Assembly (NCBI RefSeq): GCF_030817495.1
Contig: NZ_JAUSZK010000001.1
Location: 1,591,001 to 1,655,000 of the forward strand
DNA from: Streptomyces sp. V3I7
GTDB taxonomy: Bacteria; Actinomycetota; Actinomycetes; Streptomycetales; Streptomycetaceae
DNA: 64,000 bases
Direction: 5' to 3'
The notes under the pieces are model-generated. The model did not search any database and was not told where the DNA came from. It saw nothing but the letters and a program-made list of their open reading frames with translations. Each line of letters opens with the position of its first letter. Within the stretch, counting starts at the first letter, position 1. Positions 1 to 7,448 of the stretch are shown one piece after another. A program made the translations under genes and the position numbers.

Positions 1-67
1 CCACCGTGCCGTAGCCCGGGACGGTTCCGTCGTTCTGGCCGGGGACCGGCTCGCCCAGTTGGGGGTT

Positions 68-365
68 TCACTGGTGCACCCCGAGGACGGCGCGTTGGAC
101 GACGTGGGGGTCCGTGGCGATCTCCCGGGCGATCTGATGGAGGTTCGGCTCGGTGGGGATGCCCGTGCCGATGTCGGGGAACTGCCGTGTCCCGTTCCGG
201 GGCAGCCGGCGCGTGGCGCGGTGCTTGAACGCGCGGTTGACGCGGGTCATGACCGGAACCCTCGGTTCGAGGGCGAGTATCAGCCGGCCCATCTCCTGGT
301 CGGCCGGGTAGTTGTCCTGTTCGGGAGGGATGCGGTCGGCTGGTGTCGATCTCGGTCAATTCGGT
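68..365 (-). pseudogene. Fossil of a SAM-dependent methyltransferase (DUF574 / SAV2177 family)
   Basis: Reading leftward, codons from about 340 to 68 give DNYPADQEMG, then VNRAFKHRATR and QFPDIGTGIPTEPNLHQIA. These are the N-terminal substrate-loop and SAM-binding motif I signatures of the Streptomyces DUF574 methyltransferases, normally about 270 residues. A likely original start lies near 360, reading LTEIDTSRPHPSR in a different frame. The conserved YDYLLGGK stretch between HPSR and DNYPAD is missing and the frame changes there, so a small deletion plus frameshift inactivated it. The frame stops at 68, just after motif I, so the rest of the catalytic domain is absent or lies out of frame to the left. 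Family assignment is from motif memory. Confidence 0.6.
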
Positions 366-385
366 GGTCGAGAGCAGCGGGCTGT

Positions 386-661
386 TCAGGACAGCAGGAA
401 GTCCGCCGCCCCGGCCTTGGCGCCCTCGATGAAGGCCGTCATCTCGGCAGAGGTGTAGATCAGCGCCGGTCCGTCCGGGTCGGTGGACTGGCGGACGGCT
501 ATTCGGCCGTCGTCCAGCTTCATCGCTTCCAGGCAGTTGCCCCCGTTGCCGCCGCTCCAGGGCTTGTGCCACCCCTCGCTGCCCAACTCCCGTGCGGGCA
601 TGCCGTTGTAGACGCGCTCCGCGCAGACCACGGGCCCGGGCTGGGACATGATGCGATCCAT
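386..661 (-). CDS. DUF397 protein, partner of the adjacent XRE regulator
   Basis: A 91-residue protein with the DUF397 signature: a W-x-K-P-W-S/G block near residues 31-35, a G-N-C-x-E motif around residue 40, then VRQSTDPDGPALIYTSAEM and a C-terminal F-I-x-G-A-K helix. DUF397 proteins are small, presumably cytoplasmic partners of XRE/DUF5753 regulators (the BldB/WhiJ-type modules of Streptomyces). The ATG follows the TGA of the upstream regulator with no gap (TGAATG), so the two are almost certainly translationally coupled. A second in-frame ATG at residue 5 is an alternative start. The exact biochemical role of DUF397 is not known to me. Confidence 0.85.
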   Translation of the reverse strand: MDRIMSQPGPVVCAERVYNGMPARELGSEGWHKPWSGGNGGNCLEAMKLDDGRIAVRQSTDPDGPALIYTSAEMTAFIEGAKAGAADFLLS

Positions 662-1522
662 TCACAACTCCTTGCGGAGATCCAGGAGGATCTCCTTCGT
701 GCGATGTGCTGCGGCGGCCTGGGCCGCCATGCGGTCCATGACCTCGAGGTAGCTCGCCACCTCGGCGGGCGTGTCCAGGTAGACGGCGCCGGTCAGGTAC
801 TCGCTGTAGACCATGTCGGGAAGCTCCGGCACGGCGAATCGGAACAGGACGAACGGGCCGTACGTGCCGGGGTGCGGCCCACTCGCGAAGGGGGTGATCT
901 GGAGGGTCACGTTGGGCAGCCGTTCGACGTCGAGCAGCTTGTCGATCTGCCCGCGCATGACCTCCGGTGGGCCGACCGGCCGGCGCAGGGCGGTCTCGTC
1001 CATCACCGCCCAGAACCGGGGGGCGTCGGAGCGGGTGAGCAAGCCCTGGCGCTGCATGCGCAGTGCGACGTGCCGCTCGATGTCGTCGGGACGGGTCTGG
1101 CCGATGGCACCCGATCTCAGCACACCCCGCGCGTAGTCCTCGGTCTGGAGGAGTCCGGGCACGAAGTGCGGCTCGTACGAGCGGATGAGCGCGGCGGCGC
1201 CCTCCAGGCTGACGTGCATCGAGAACCAGCCCGGCAGGATGGCGTGGAATCGCTGCCACCAGCCCGGCTTGTTGGCCTCCTCGGCCAGCCGTACGAAGTC
1301 GTCGGTTTCGTCGTCGCGGACGCCGTACGCCTTCAGCAGGAGCTGGACGTACGGGATCTTGAGGGATACCTCGGCGGTCTCCATGCGGCGGATGGTGGCC
1401 GGGGCGACGTGGAGGACGCGGGCGGCCTCCTCGCGCTTGAGGCCGGCGCGTTCCCGCAGGTCCAACAGGCGTCGGCCGAGGACGACCTGGCCCACGGTCG
1501 GTGCGGACCGCGGCTCGCTCAC
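662..1522 (-). CDS. XRE-family transcriptional regulator with DUF5753 domain
   Basis: A 286-residue regulator. Residues about 15-65 form a helix-turn-helix (LLDLRERAGLKREEAARVL, then ATIRRMET). Residues about 90-275 form the DUF5753 domain, with the usual SYEPHFVPGLLQTEDYAR motif and a YLDTPAEVASYLEVMDRM helix near the end. I chose the GTG at 1522 because GGAGG lies just upstream; an in-frame ATG sits six codons earlier. It forms a tight pair with the DUF397 gene and is divergent from an RsbW-like ATPase gene at 1833, the classic three-part Streptomyces module. It probably binds the inverted repeat at 1781-1801 (inference). Target and signal are unknown. Confidence 0.87.
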   Translation of the reverse strand: MSEPRSAPTVGQVVLGRRLLDLRERAGLKREEAARVLHVAPATIRRMETAEVSLKIPYVQLLLKAYGVRDDETDDFVRLAEEANKPGWWQRFHAILPGWFSMHVSLEGAAALIRSYEPHFVPGLLQTEDYARGVLRSGAIGQTRPDDIERHVALRMQRQGLLTRSDAPRFWAVMDETALRRPVGPPEVMRGQIDKLLDVERLPNVTLQITPFASGPHPGTYGPFVLFRFAVPELPDMVYSEYLTGAVYLDTPAEVASYLEVMDRMAAQAAAAHRTKEILLDLRKEL

Positions 1523-1780
1523 GCTCCCACCTCCACGCATGCGTCCCGGACAGTCCTACGGCGCCATGCGAAGGCTCACTCGGTGAACGGTCCCCCGGTC
1601 ATGTTCCGCGGCCATGCTCAAGGGCCGCGTTCCATGACCTGTTCTTTGACCGCGTTCGTGGCCGTGCTTCGTGGCCGGAAACCGCGTTCCGTGATGCGAC
1701 CGATCGCCGATGACCCCAACTGGCGCCGTGGGACCTGCTGTTGCGAGCAGTGTGCCACGGCTCTTCATCTCGTCATACAA

Positions 1781-1801
1781 CACTCTGCATTTTTCAGAGT
1801 G
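1781..1801. promoter_or_regulatory. 21-bp inverted repeat, candidate operator of the divergent module
   Basis: CACTCTG at 1781-1787 and its exact reverse complement CAGAGTG at 1795-1801 are separated by the 7-base spacer CATTTTT. The repeat lies in the divergent region between the XRE gene (start 1522) and the ATPase gene (start 1833), 31 bases before the latter, in one of the few AT-richer stretches here. A 7-7-7 symmetric site in this position is what a dimeric XRE repressor would need. Binding by the product of 662-1522 is an inference. Confidence 0.5.
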
Positions 1802-1832
1802 ATGCTTGCCATGTGTTCCTGGCAGGGTGATA

Positions 1833-2588
1833 GTGGCAAGCGTGATTCCGTCCGCGCCCTTAGCAACAGTCACCGCCGCCGACCGTTCCGGTCCCGGCGC
1901 AGTTACGGGAGTCGTCCCCGGTGGGGTGGCTGTCGAGCGCAGGTTCCGGTTCGAGTTGGCCGCGCATCCGGCTTCTCCCGCCCAGGCGAGGCGGCTGACA
2001 CGGGCCAGACTCGCCGGCTGGTCGGTGAGCGCGGAGACCCGCGACTCGGCCGCCCTGGTCGTGTCCGAGCTCGTCACCAACGCGATCGTGCACACGACGA
2101 GCTGCCGTCTCGTCTGCGAGCTGCGCCGTCACGAGGACTCGGTGCGGATCTCCGTGTGCGACGAGGGGTGCGCGCCGGGCGAACCCCACCCGTCCCCGCA
2201 ACAGCCCGAGGAGGAGCACGGGAGGGGATTGCTCCTCGTCGAAGCCCTCTGCGAGGCCTGGGGTGCCCAGGAGCACGGCCCGGGGCTGCTGGTGTGGGCC
2301 GAGTTGCGCAACGACCTGGGCTGGGGCGCACGCCCCAAGCCGGGCCCGTCCCAGGGTTCCAGCGACCAGGAGCGTACGCAGCCGGACCACCGACTCACGG
2401 AACCCGACCACGGATTCGCGGCACTGGAACACCGACCTGCGGCCCCGGAGCACGGACTCGCGAACCTGAACCACCGCCTCCCGGCCCCGGAGCACGGCCT
2501 CACAGAGTCGGACCACGGACTCGCAGGGTCGGAACCGGACCACCTGTTCGCGGAACCGCACCACCGCACCGAGCCGGAATGGCCGTGA
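1833..2588 (+). CDS. RsbW-like ATP-binding (HATPase_c) regulatory protein with heptapeptide-repeat tail
   Basis: About 251 residues. The middle carries a GHKL/HATPase_c fold of the anti-sigma-factor kinase type: N-box ALVVSELVTNAIVHT near residue 75, CDEG (motif G1) near 110, and HGRGLLLVEALCEAWG (motif G2) near 130. Such proteins phosphorylate or bind anti-sigma-factor antagonists, or act as partners of DUF397/XRE modules. The C-terminal third (residues about 184-247) is a degenerate heptad array of the form P-D/E-H-R/G-L-A/T-E/A, which is not part of the fold. The start is uncertain: GTG at 1833 has AGGG just upstream, and GTG 1842 or TTG 1806 are alternatives. It overlaps the next gene by 10 bases. 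Confidence 0.78.
   Translation: MASVIPSAPLATVTAADRSGPGAVTGVVPGGVAVERRFRFELAAHPASPAQARRLTRARLAGWSVSAETRDSAALVVSELVTNAIVHTTSCRLVCELRRHEDSVRISVCDEGCAPGEPHPSPQQPEEEHGRGLLLVEALCEAWGAQEHGPGLLVWAELRNDLGWGARPKPGPSQGSSDQERTQPDHRLTEPDHGFAALEHRPAAPEHGLANLNHRLPAPEHGLTESDHGLAGSEPDHLFAEPHHRTEPEWP
2382..2573 (+). repeat. Degenerate 21-bp tandem repeat encoding histidine-rich heptapeptides
   Basis: About nine in-frame units of 21 bases inside the ATPase gene. The encoded units include PDHRLTE, PDHGFAA, LEHRPAA, PEHGLAN, LNHRLPA, PEHGLTE and SDHGLAG. The D/E-H pair and following G/R are the most conserved positions. Units have diverged at the DNA level, so the array is not a fresh slippage product. Confidence 0.75.
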
Positions 2589-3046
2589 GCCGCGGCCAGG
2601 GCTCGGGACAGGCACGCGCACTGGACACGCTGGTGCGCATGTCGCGCGCGCGGCACGCTACCGCGGTCGCTCCGGCCGCGGCAGCCACGACGGTGCGCGT
2701 GCCGCTGCCCGACGGCATGACGGCACCGCTGGGCTGCGACGCCGTCGCCGTGCCGATCCGTATCGCACGGCTCGTCGCGCCCCGGCTCCCCCGCGTGGGA
2801 TGCGTGTACGCCGACGGGACGCACTGGTGGTGGATCCTGCCGTCCGACTCGGACTACGCCCTGCGGTGGCCCGCCCCCTCGCACTACGCGTCCGGCGCGC
2901 TCCTGCCCGCGGGCGCGCGCCTCATCCACCGACCGGAGGGCACGCTTCCGTACACCCCGCCGATACCCCTCTACCTCGCGCTGTGCCGGATCACCGGAGC
3001 ACCCCCGAACTGGGCCGGCCAGCGCAGCACCCCGAACGGGGTGTGA
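2579..3046 (+). CDS. Conserved Streptomyces hypothetical protein
   Basis: A 155-residue protein I cannot assign to a named family. ATG at 2579 overlaps the end of the ATPase gene (stop 2586-2588), so the two are likely co-translated. The sequence has a VAVPIRIARLVAPRLPRVGCVYADG segment containing the only cysteine pair region of note, then THWWWILPSDSDYALRWP, a W-rich stretch that looks like a small beta domain, and a PPIPLYLALCRITG segment near the C-terminus. There is no signal peptide and no membrane segment. Coupling to the ATPase suggests it works with that regulatory module (inference). Confidence 0.6.
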   Translation: MAVSRGQGSGQARALDTLVRMSRARHATAVAPAAAATTVRVPLPDGMTAPLGCDAVAVPIRIARLVAPRLPRVGCVYADGTHWWWILPSDSDYALRWPAPSHYASGALLPAGARLIHRPEGTLPYTPPIPLYLALCRITGAPPNWAGQRSTPNGV

Positions 3047-3067
3047 GCCGGAGCCCTTCCGGGGCCG

Positions 3068-3715
3068 TCAGTAGTCGTACTCGTCGTGATAGCGCACGCG
3101 GTCGCTGCCCTCCGGGGTGCGGCCCAGCGCCGTCAGGTCGAGCAGGCTGGTGGTGGAGCCGAGTCCGTCGAGCCCGTCCTCGTACGTCGAGTAGGTGTGG
3201 AAGACCCGGTCGTGTTCCCGCAGGAAGCAACTGAGGCCGGGCCGTTCGACCAGCTCGCCGTCCTGCTGCTCCAGGGTCACCTCGAAGTCGCGGTTGAAGG
3301 TGCTGTCGTACGACGAGACCCAGGGCAGCGTCCATCCCATCCGCGCCTTGAACGGCAGGATCTTCGTGAACGGCGCCCGGGACACGGCCGCGAACGACGT
3401 CGCGCGCGCCCTGAGATGCGCCAGATTCCCGATCTGGTCGAGGAAGGCCGAGCAGTGGGGGCAGCCCGCCTCCCACTCCGGCGCGAACATGAAGTGGTAG
3501 ACGACGAGTTGGGGCCGCCCCTCGAAGAGGTCCAGCAGGGTCGCCTTCCCGTCGCCGCCCTCGAAGACGTACTCCGTGTCGACCTCGACCATGGGAAGGC
3601 GGCGGCGTTCCGCGTTGAGCGCCTCACGCGCACGCCGCGCCGCCTCCTCCTTGGCGCGCAACTCGGCCCGCGCCGCGTGCGCTTGCTCGGGCGAAACGAT
3701 CTCCGGTAGCGGCAT
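3068..3715 (-). CDS. DUF899 family thioredoxin-like protein
   Basis: A 215-residue protein beginning MPLPEIVSPEQ. The ATG at 3715 has AGGAGG six bases upstream, which decides the start over longer readings. After an Ala/Arg/Glu-rich helix (residues 10-40) comes the DUF899 core: VVYHFMFAPEWEAGCPHC with the C-P-H-C active-site-like pair near residue 85, then SRAPFTKILPFKARMGW and SYDSTFNRDFEV. The family is a thioredoxin-fold group of unproven function; the CPHC pair would allow redox chemistry. It stands alone, convergent with the gene ending at 3046. The C-terminus VRYHDEYDY is typical. Confidence 0.82.
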   Translation of the reverse strand: MPLPEIVSPEQAHAARAELRAKEEAARRAREALNAERRRLPMVEVDTEYVFEGGDGKATLLDLFEGRPQLVVYHFMFAPEWEAGCPHCSAFLDQIGNLAHLRARATSFAAVSRAPFTKILPFKARMGWTLPWVSSYDSTFNRDFEVTLEQQDGELVERPGLSCFLREHDRVFHTYSTYEDGLDGLGSTTSLLDLTALGRTPEGSDRVRYHDEYDY

Positions 3716-3846
3716 CGGCCCCTCCTGTACGACGGTCACGACAATCACGACGGTGCGTTCTCGGTGGTGACCGTCGGGCGGAGCGGAACTCATCGCTGGG
3801 GCGCGAGATTTTTTCGCGGTGCCGGATCGTTCAGCGTACGGACGCG

Positions 3847-4236
3847 TCAGTACGTCACCGGAAGCGCGCGAAGGCCCCGCGCGCGCAGGGAGGGACGCCA
3901 ACGCAACTCGCCGTCCGCGAGCGCCAGGTCGGGGAACCGTTCCAGGAGGGCCGCGAGCGCGATCTCGGTCTCGGCGCGGGCCAGCGGCGCGCCCAGGCAG
4001 TAGTGGATGCCGTGTCCGAGGGCGAGGTGTCCAGAGGTGTCGCGGCCGAGGTCGAGTCGGTCGGGGTCGGGGAAGCGGGCGGGGTCGCGGTTGGCGGCGG
4101 ACAGGGACACCCAGGCGGTCTCGCCCGCGGGGACGGTGACCTCGCCGATCGTCACGTCCTCTACCGGGAAGCGCCTGATCGCCAGCAGAGCGGGACCCTC
4201 GTAGCGGACGAACTCCTCGACCGCGGAAGGGATGCG
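3847..4236 (-). pseudogene. C-terminal fragment of a cytochrome P450
   Basis: About 130 codons of a P450 C-terminus, starting at SAVEEFVRYEGP (the K-helix region), running through VSLSAANRDPARFPDPDRLD to the heme-binding loop LALGHGIHYCLGAPLAR with its axial cysteine, and ending LRALPVTY. Intact actinobacterial P450s are about 400 residues; here everything before the K-helix region is missing. At about 4236 the sequence passes directly into an amidohydrolase fragment, so a deletion joined two genes. The internal ATG that would give 102 residues is unlikely to make a useful protein. Confidence 0.8.
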
Positions 4237-4557
4237 ACCGGGGGCAGCAGCAACGCGCGGTCGTGCATCACCACGAGTCCGTGGACGATCGTGGTGCGGA
4301 CATCGAAGGAACGCGCGCTGTGCACGAGCGTGGCGGCGAGGTCGTGGATCGGCTGGGTGTGCGGGCCGGTGAGGTCGACGAGGATGATGTCGGCTCGGCG
4401 TTCGGGCGCGAGCGTGCCGACGCTGTCGCCGGGGCCGACCGCGCGGGCGCGCTCTGGAGAGTCGCGTGGTGCAGGGCCTGGCGCGACGTCAGCCAACGCG
4501 GGTCGCCTTCCGCCGACTTCTGGTCGAGGGAGGTCAGCGCCATCGACTCCCACACGT
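4237..4557 (-). pseudogene. Fragment of an amidohydrolase (chlorohydrolase / SAH-deaminase-like)
   Basis: The fragment reads ESMALTSLDQKSAEGDPRW and SRQALHHATLQSA, then after a frameshift near 4450 continues VGTLAPERRADIILVDLTG, HTQPIHDLAATLVHSAR and VRTTIVHGLVVMHDRALL. This is the C-terminal part of the metal-dependent amidohydrolase superfamily (the G-x-L-A-P-x-R-R-A-D-I-I-L-V-D motif of the small beta-sandwich domain). The metal-binding N-terminal half is gone and the 3' end is fused to the P450 fragment. Both boundaries and the frameshift show it is dead. Confidence 0.72.
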
Positions 4558-4568
4558 CGAGCGAGTTG

Positions 4569-5000
4569 TTAGAGGCGGCGCCGTCCGTGGTCCGGGCGCA
4601 GTTGTGCGAGGGCGTCGTCGATCCCGCGCAGTCCGGCCCTCTCCAGCAGCCGCTTCTCGTTCGTCACCCACGCGCCGCGGAACGCCAGCACCGCGTGGGC
4701 GGTCTGGGTGGCTGCGGTGACGATGGCGCCGGCGACCTCGGTGAGGCGGGCGTACGGGGCGTGGTTGGCCTTCGTAGTCGAGGGTGGCGCGGGCGGTGCC
4801 GTGCCAGCGTGCCGGGGCCGTACGCCGCAGCGCTTCCGGGTACTCGGTCGGGCGTGGCAGCTCGCATCGCAGGACCTGGTTGAGCGCCAGCTCGGCGACG
4901 ATCAAATAACTGGACCTGCCACGGGCGGGCCGCCGGTCGTAGAGGGAATGGGCCGGTGCGCGGCGCGGGCCGCGCGGACCAGAAGCACGAGGGCGAGCGG
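4569..5000 (-). pseudogene. Fossil of a probable nucleotidyltransferase-family protein
   Basis: Two out-of-frame pieces line up as one protein: YLIVAELALNQVLRCELPRP plus TEYPEALRRTAPARWHGTAR, then after a frameshift near 4770 NHAPYARLTEVAGAIVTAA and TQTAHAVLAFRGAWVTNEK to a stop at 4569. The order YLIVAE, then TAHAVLA..WVTNEKRLL, resembles Streptomyces nucleotidyltransferase-domain proteins of unknown substrate; this match is from memory. Sequence further upstream (to about 5100) is probably more of the same gene but too degraded to place. The three fossils 3847-5000 share one strand. Confidence 0.45.
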
Positions 5001-5142
5001 TTGGTCGTCGATCGCCGCGGCCAGCGACTCGTCCCGCCTCTTCCTCGAGTCGCTGCGCGCCGAGGAGAAATGGGATGCGCCGGTGGTCGGCGGTGCGGAT
5101 GATCGGGAGTTGCCCGGTCACTCACCGCAGGAGGCACTGCCC

Positions 5143-5559
5143 ATGATCCACCGCGCCATCGCTCCCGTCCTGTTCCCGCCGCCCACCTACTCCCATGCCT
5201 CCGTCGTCGAGGCGGGTACGAAGCTCGCGTTCCTCGCCGGGGCCGTGCCGCTCGACGAGCGGGGTGAGGTGGTCGGAGCGGGGGATCCGGTGCGGCAGGC
5301 CGAGCAGGTGATCGCGAACCTGAGTGAGCAGCTCAGGGTCGTGGGCAGCGACCTGCCGCATGTGGTGGCGACCGAGGTGTACGTCGTGAGCAGTGAGCCC
5401 GCGGTGCTCTCGGACGTGTGGAAGGTGGTCGAGGCTTCCGGGCTGAGCGCCGGGCCCCACTCGTCGACGCTGCTCGGGGTGGCCTGCCTCGGGTACACGG
5501 GGCAGTTGGTGGAGATCACGGCCACGGCGGTGGTGCCGGAGGAGGGCGCGCGCCCGTGA
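5143..5559 (+). CDS. RidA/YjgF family enamine/imine deaminase-like protein
   Basis: A 138-residue RidA-fold protein. RidA enzymes hydrolyse reactive enamine/imine intermediates from PLP enzymes; many paralogues have other or unknown substrates. Visible features are LAFLAGAVPLDERGEVVG, QAEQVIANLSEQLRVVGSD, the YVVSSEP strand and the C-terminal LVEITATAVV strand. The canonical arginine of true RidA (R-x-C/T near residue 105) is replaced here by GVACLGYTGQLVEI, so it probably belongs to a RidA subgroup without the standard activity. ATG 5143 has GGAGG nine bases upstream. Its stop overlaps the GTG of the acetyltransferase gene. Confidence 0.82.
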   Translation: MIHRAIAPVLFPPPTYSHASVVEAGTKLAFLAGAVPLDERGEVVGAGDPVRQAEQVIANLSEQLRVVGSDLPHVVATEVYVVSSEPAVLSDVWKVVEASGLSAGPHSSTLLGVACLGYTGQLVEITATAVVPEEGARP

Positions 5560-6020
5560 GCAACGACGCGGCGATCGTCCTGCGCCGGGCGGCCGCTGCC
5601 GACGCGGCCGCCGTCGCCGATGTCTGGCTGCGCTCCTTCGCCGCCGCGCTGCCGACGGTCGTACGGCCGCGGTCGGACGACGAGGTACGCGACTACATCC
5701 GGGACGTGGTGCTGCCGTTCCGGGACACCTGGGTCGCCGAGTCGGCCGGCGGGGGCGGTGTCGTCGGGATGATGGTGCTCGACGACAGTCTGCTCTCCCA
5801 GCTCTACCTCGCCCCGGAGTGGCGGGGGCGGGGCATCGGCGACCGGTTCGTCGCCCTCGCCAAGGAGCGCAGTCCGGCGGGCCTCGCTCTGTGGACCTTC
5901 CAGGTCAACAAGCCCGCCCACCGCTTCTACGAACGGCACGGCTTCGTCGCCGCGGAGTTCACGAACGGCAGCGGCAACGAGGAGCGGGAGCCGGACGTGC
6001 GGTACGTGTGGCAGCCGTAG
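5556..6020 (+). CDS. GNAT family N-acetyltransferase
   Basis: A 154-residue GNAT protein translationally coupled to RidA through a GTGA overlap. The acetyl-CoA binding motif A is LYLAPEWRGRGIGDRFVALAKE (Q/R-x-x-G-x-G/A form), followed by LALWTFQVNKPAHRFYERHGF, the usual alpha4 region ending in the RFYERHGF signature. The N-terminus is VLRRAAAADAAAVADVWLRSF, a standard beta1-alpha1 start. The acceptor cannot be read from sequence. Co-transcription with RidA could mean joint handling of a toxic amine metabolite (inference). Confidence 0.85.
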   Translation: MSNDAAIVLRRAAAADAAAVADVWLRSFAAALPTVVRPRSDDEVRDYIRDVVLPFRDTWVAESAGGGGVVGMMVLDDSLLSQLYLAPEWRGRGIGDRFVALAKERSPAGLALWTFQVNKPAHRFYERHGFVAAEFTNGSGNEEREPDVRYVWQP

Positions 6021-6059
6021 GGCGATCCCGGTCGGCCTCCGTCGTTGCGGCGATGCCGC

Positions 6060-6755
6060 TCACGTGGCGAGTCCCGCCGCATCCGCCGCCGTACGCAGTA
6101 CCTCCCGCAGCATCTCGGGGGTGAGGCGGCCGGTGAAGGTGTTGCGCTGGCTGACGTGGAAGCAGCCGAAGAGGTCCAGGCCGTCGAGCGGCACACGGGT
6201 GCCGTGGGCGAAGGCGGGCCGGGGGCGGGGTACGGTCCAGCCCGCTTCGGCCAGCGCGGGCAGCGCCGCCTGCCAGCCGAAGGCGCCGAGCACGACCACG
6301 GACCGCAGCGTCGGCCGCAGCAGCCGCAGCTCCTCGACCAGCCAAGGGCGGCAGTTGTCGCGCTCCTCGGGCGTCGGTTTGTTGGCGGGCGGAGCGCAGT
6401 GCACCGGCGAGGTGACCCGTACCCCGTACAGTTCCAGCCCGTCGTCGGCGCTGACGGCGGTGGGCTGTGAGGCGAGCCCGACATCGTACAGCGCCTGGTA
6501 CAGCACGTCGCCCGAACGATCACCGGTGAACATGCGCCCAGTGCGGTTGCCGCCGTGCGCGGCCGGGGCGAGCCCGATGATCAGCATGCGGGCGTCGGGC
6601 GGCCCGAAGCCGGGTACCGGCCGCCCCCAGTAGTCCCAGTCGGCGAAGGCGGCCCGCTTGGTCCGGGCCACTTCCTCCCGCCAGCCGACCAGCCGCGGAC
6701 AGGCCCGACAGCCGGCGATGCGCCGGTCGAGGCCTGCGAGAGGGCTGTTTTCCAT
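6060..6755 (-). CDS. Family 5 uracil-DNA glycosylase (UdgB-like)
   Basis: A 231-residue uracil-DNA glycosylase with the four cysteines of the iron-sulfur cluster at C16, C19, C120 and C135. The active-site motif is GLAPAAHGGNRTGRMFTGD near residue 61; family 5 (UDGb) has this A-P-A/G-x-x-x-A/G-x-N-x-T-G-x-x-F form rather than the Asp of family 4. The second motif is HVSQRNTF near residue 198. It removes uracil, and in this family also hypoxanthine or xanthine, from DNA. It is convergent with the acetyltransferase gene and divergent from the S4 gene at 6838. Confidence 0.9.
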   Translation of the reverse strand: MENSPLAGLDRRIAGCRACPRLVGWREEVARTKRAAFADWDYWGRPVPGFGPPDARMLIIGLAPAAHGGNRTGRMFTGDRSGDVLYQALYDVGLASQPTAVSADDGLELYGVRVTSPVHCAPPANKPTPEERDNCRPWLVEELRLLRPTLRSVVVLGAFGWQAALPALAEAGWTVPRPRPAFAHGTRVPLDGLDLFGCFHVSQRNTFTGRLTPEMLREVLRTAADAAGLAT

Positions 6756-6837
6756 GCGTCCACGGTAGGTCAGGGGGCGGGGTGGGTGGCCGATGCTGAG
6801 GAACGGCTCCCCCGTCCCATGGAGCTAAGGTCAGAAC

Positions 6838-7410
6838 ATGGCCCCCGACGATCTGCACTCCGGAAAGAGCAGCCGGACCGGCGCGACCGACACCGCCACG
6901 GACGCACCCACCGGCTCAGACCCGACCGGAACCGTCCTGGGCGACGGCACCCAGACTGCCGAGGACCCCACGACCGCAGCCGCCGTGGCTGCCGCTCAGG
7001 CCGCCAGTGTGGCGCCCGGCGAGACCGTGCGCGTCGACAGCTGGATCTGGGCGGTGCGGCTGGTCAAGACCCGTTCTCTGGGCGCCGCCGCCTGCCGGGG
7101 CGGGCACGTCCATGTGAACGGCGACCGCGTGAAGCCCGCGCACTCGTTGAGCGTCGGTGACGAGGTGCGGCTGCGGCACGAGGGCCGGGAGCGAGTCGTC
7201 GTGGTCAAGCGCCTGATCCGCAAGCGGGTCGGTGCCCCCGTCGCCGTCCAGTGCTACCTCGACAACTCCCCGCCGCCCCCGCCCCGCGAGGCCGTGGCCC
7301 CCGCCGGTCTCCGCGACCGCGGCACCGGCCGCCCCACCAAGCGGGACCGGCGCGAGCTGGAGCGCCTGCGAGGACTCGGCGGCGCCGGCGATCGCCCCGA
7401 AGGGCGCTGA
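6838..7410 (+). CDS. S4-domain RNA-binding protein (Hsp15-like)
   Basis: A 190-residue protein whose S4 RNA-binding domain starts at about residue 62 (VRVDSWIWAVRLVKTRS) and contains the HVHVNGDRVKPAHSLSVGD core, followed by VVVVKRLIRKRVGAPVAVQC and a basic tail with TKRDRRELERLRG. E. coli Hsp15 rescues stalled 50S subunits; this group in Streptomyces has not, as far as I know, been studied. The first 60 residues are Thr/Asp/Ala-rich low complexity. Homologues I recall start at the GTG directly before RVDSWIW, so the extension may be a start-site artefact, but ATG 6838 does have AAGG eight bases upstream. Confidence 0.82.
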   Translation: MAPDDLHSGKSSRTGATDTATDAPTGSDPTGTVLGDGTQTAEDPTTAAAVAAAQAASVAPGETVRVDSWIWAVRLVKTRSLGAAACRGGHVHVNGDRVKPAHSLSVGDEVRLRHEGRERVVVVKRLIRKRVGAPVAVQCYLDNSPPPPPREAVAPAGLRDRGTGRPTKRDRRELERLRGLGGAGDRPEGR

Positions 7411-7448
7411 CCCTCGACGGGCGCCTACCCCCGGCCCCCCTCAGCCCC

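Noticed and set aside
59..2578. A very long plus-strand open frame covering several genes
   Set aside because: It is antisense to the DUF397 and XRE genes, has poor third-position bias, and only its last 155 codons (2579-3046) behave like a gene.
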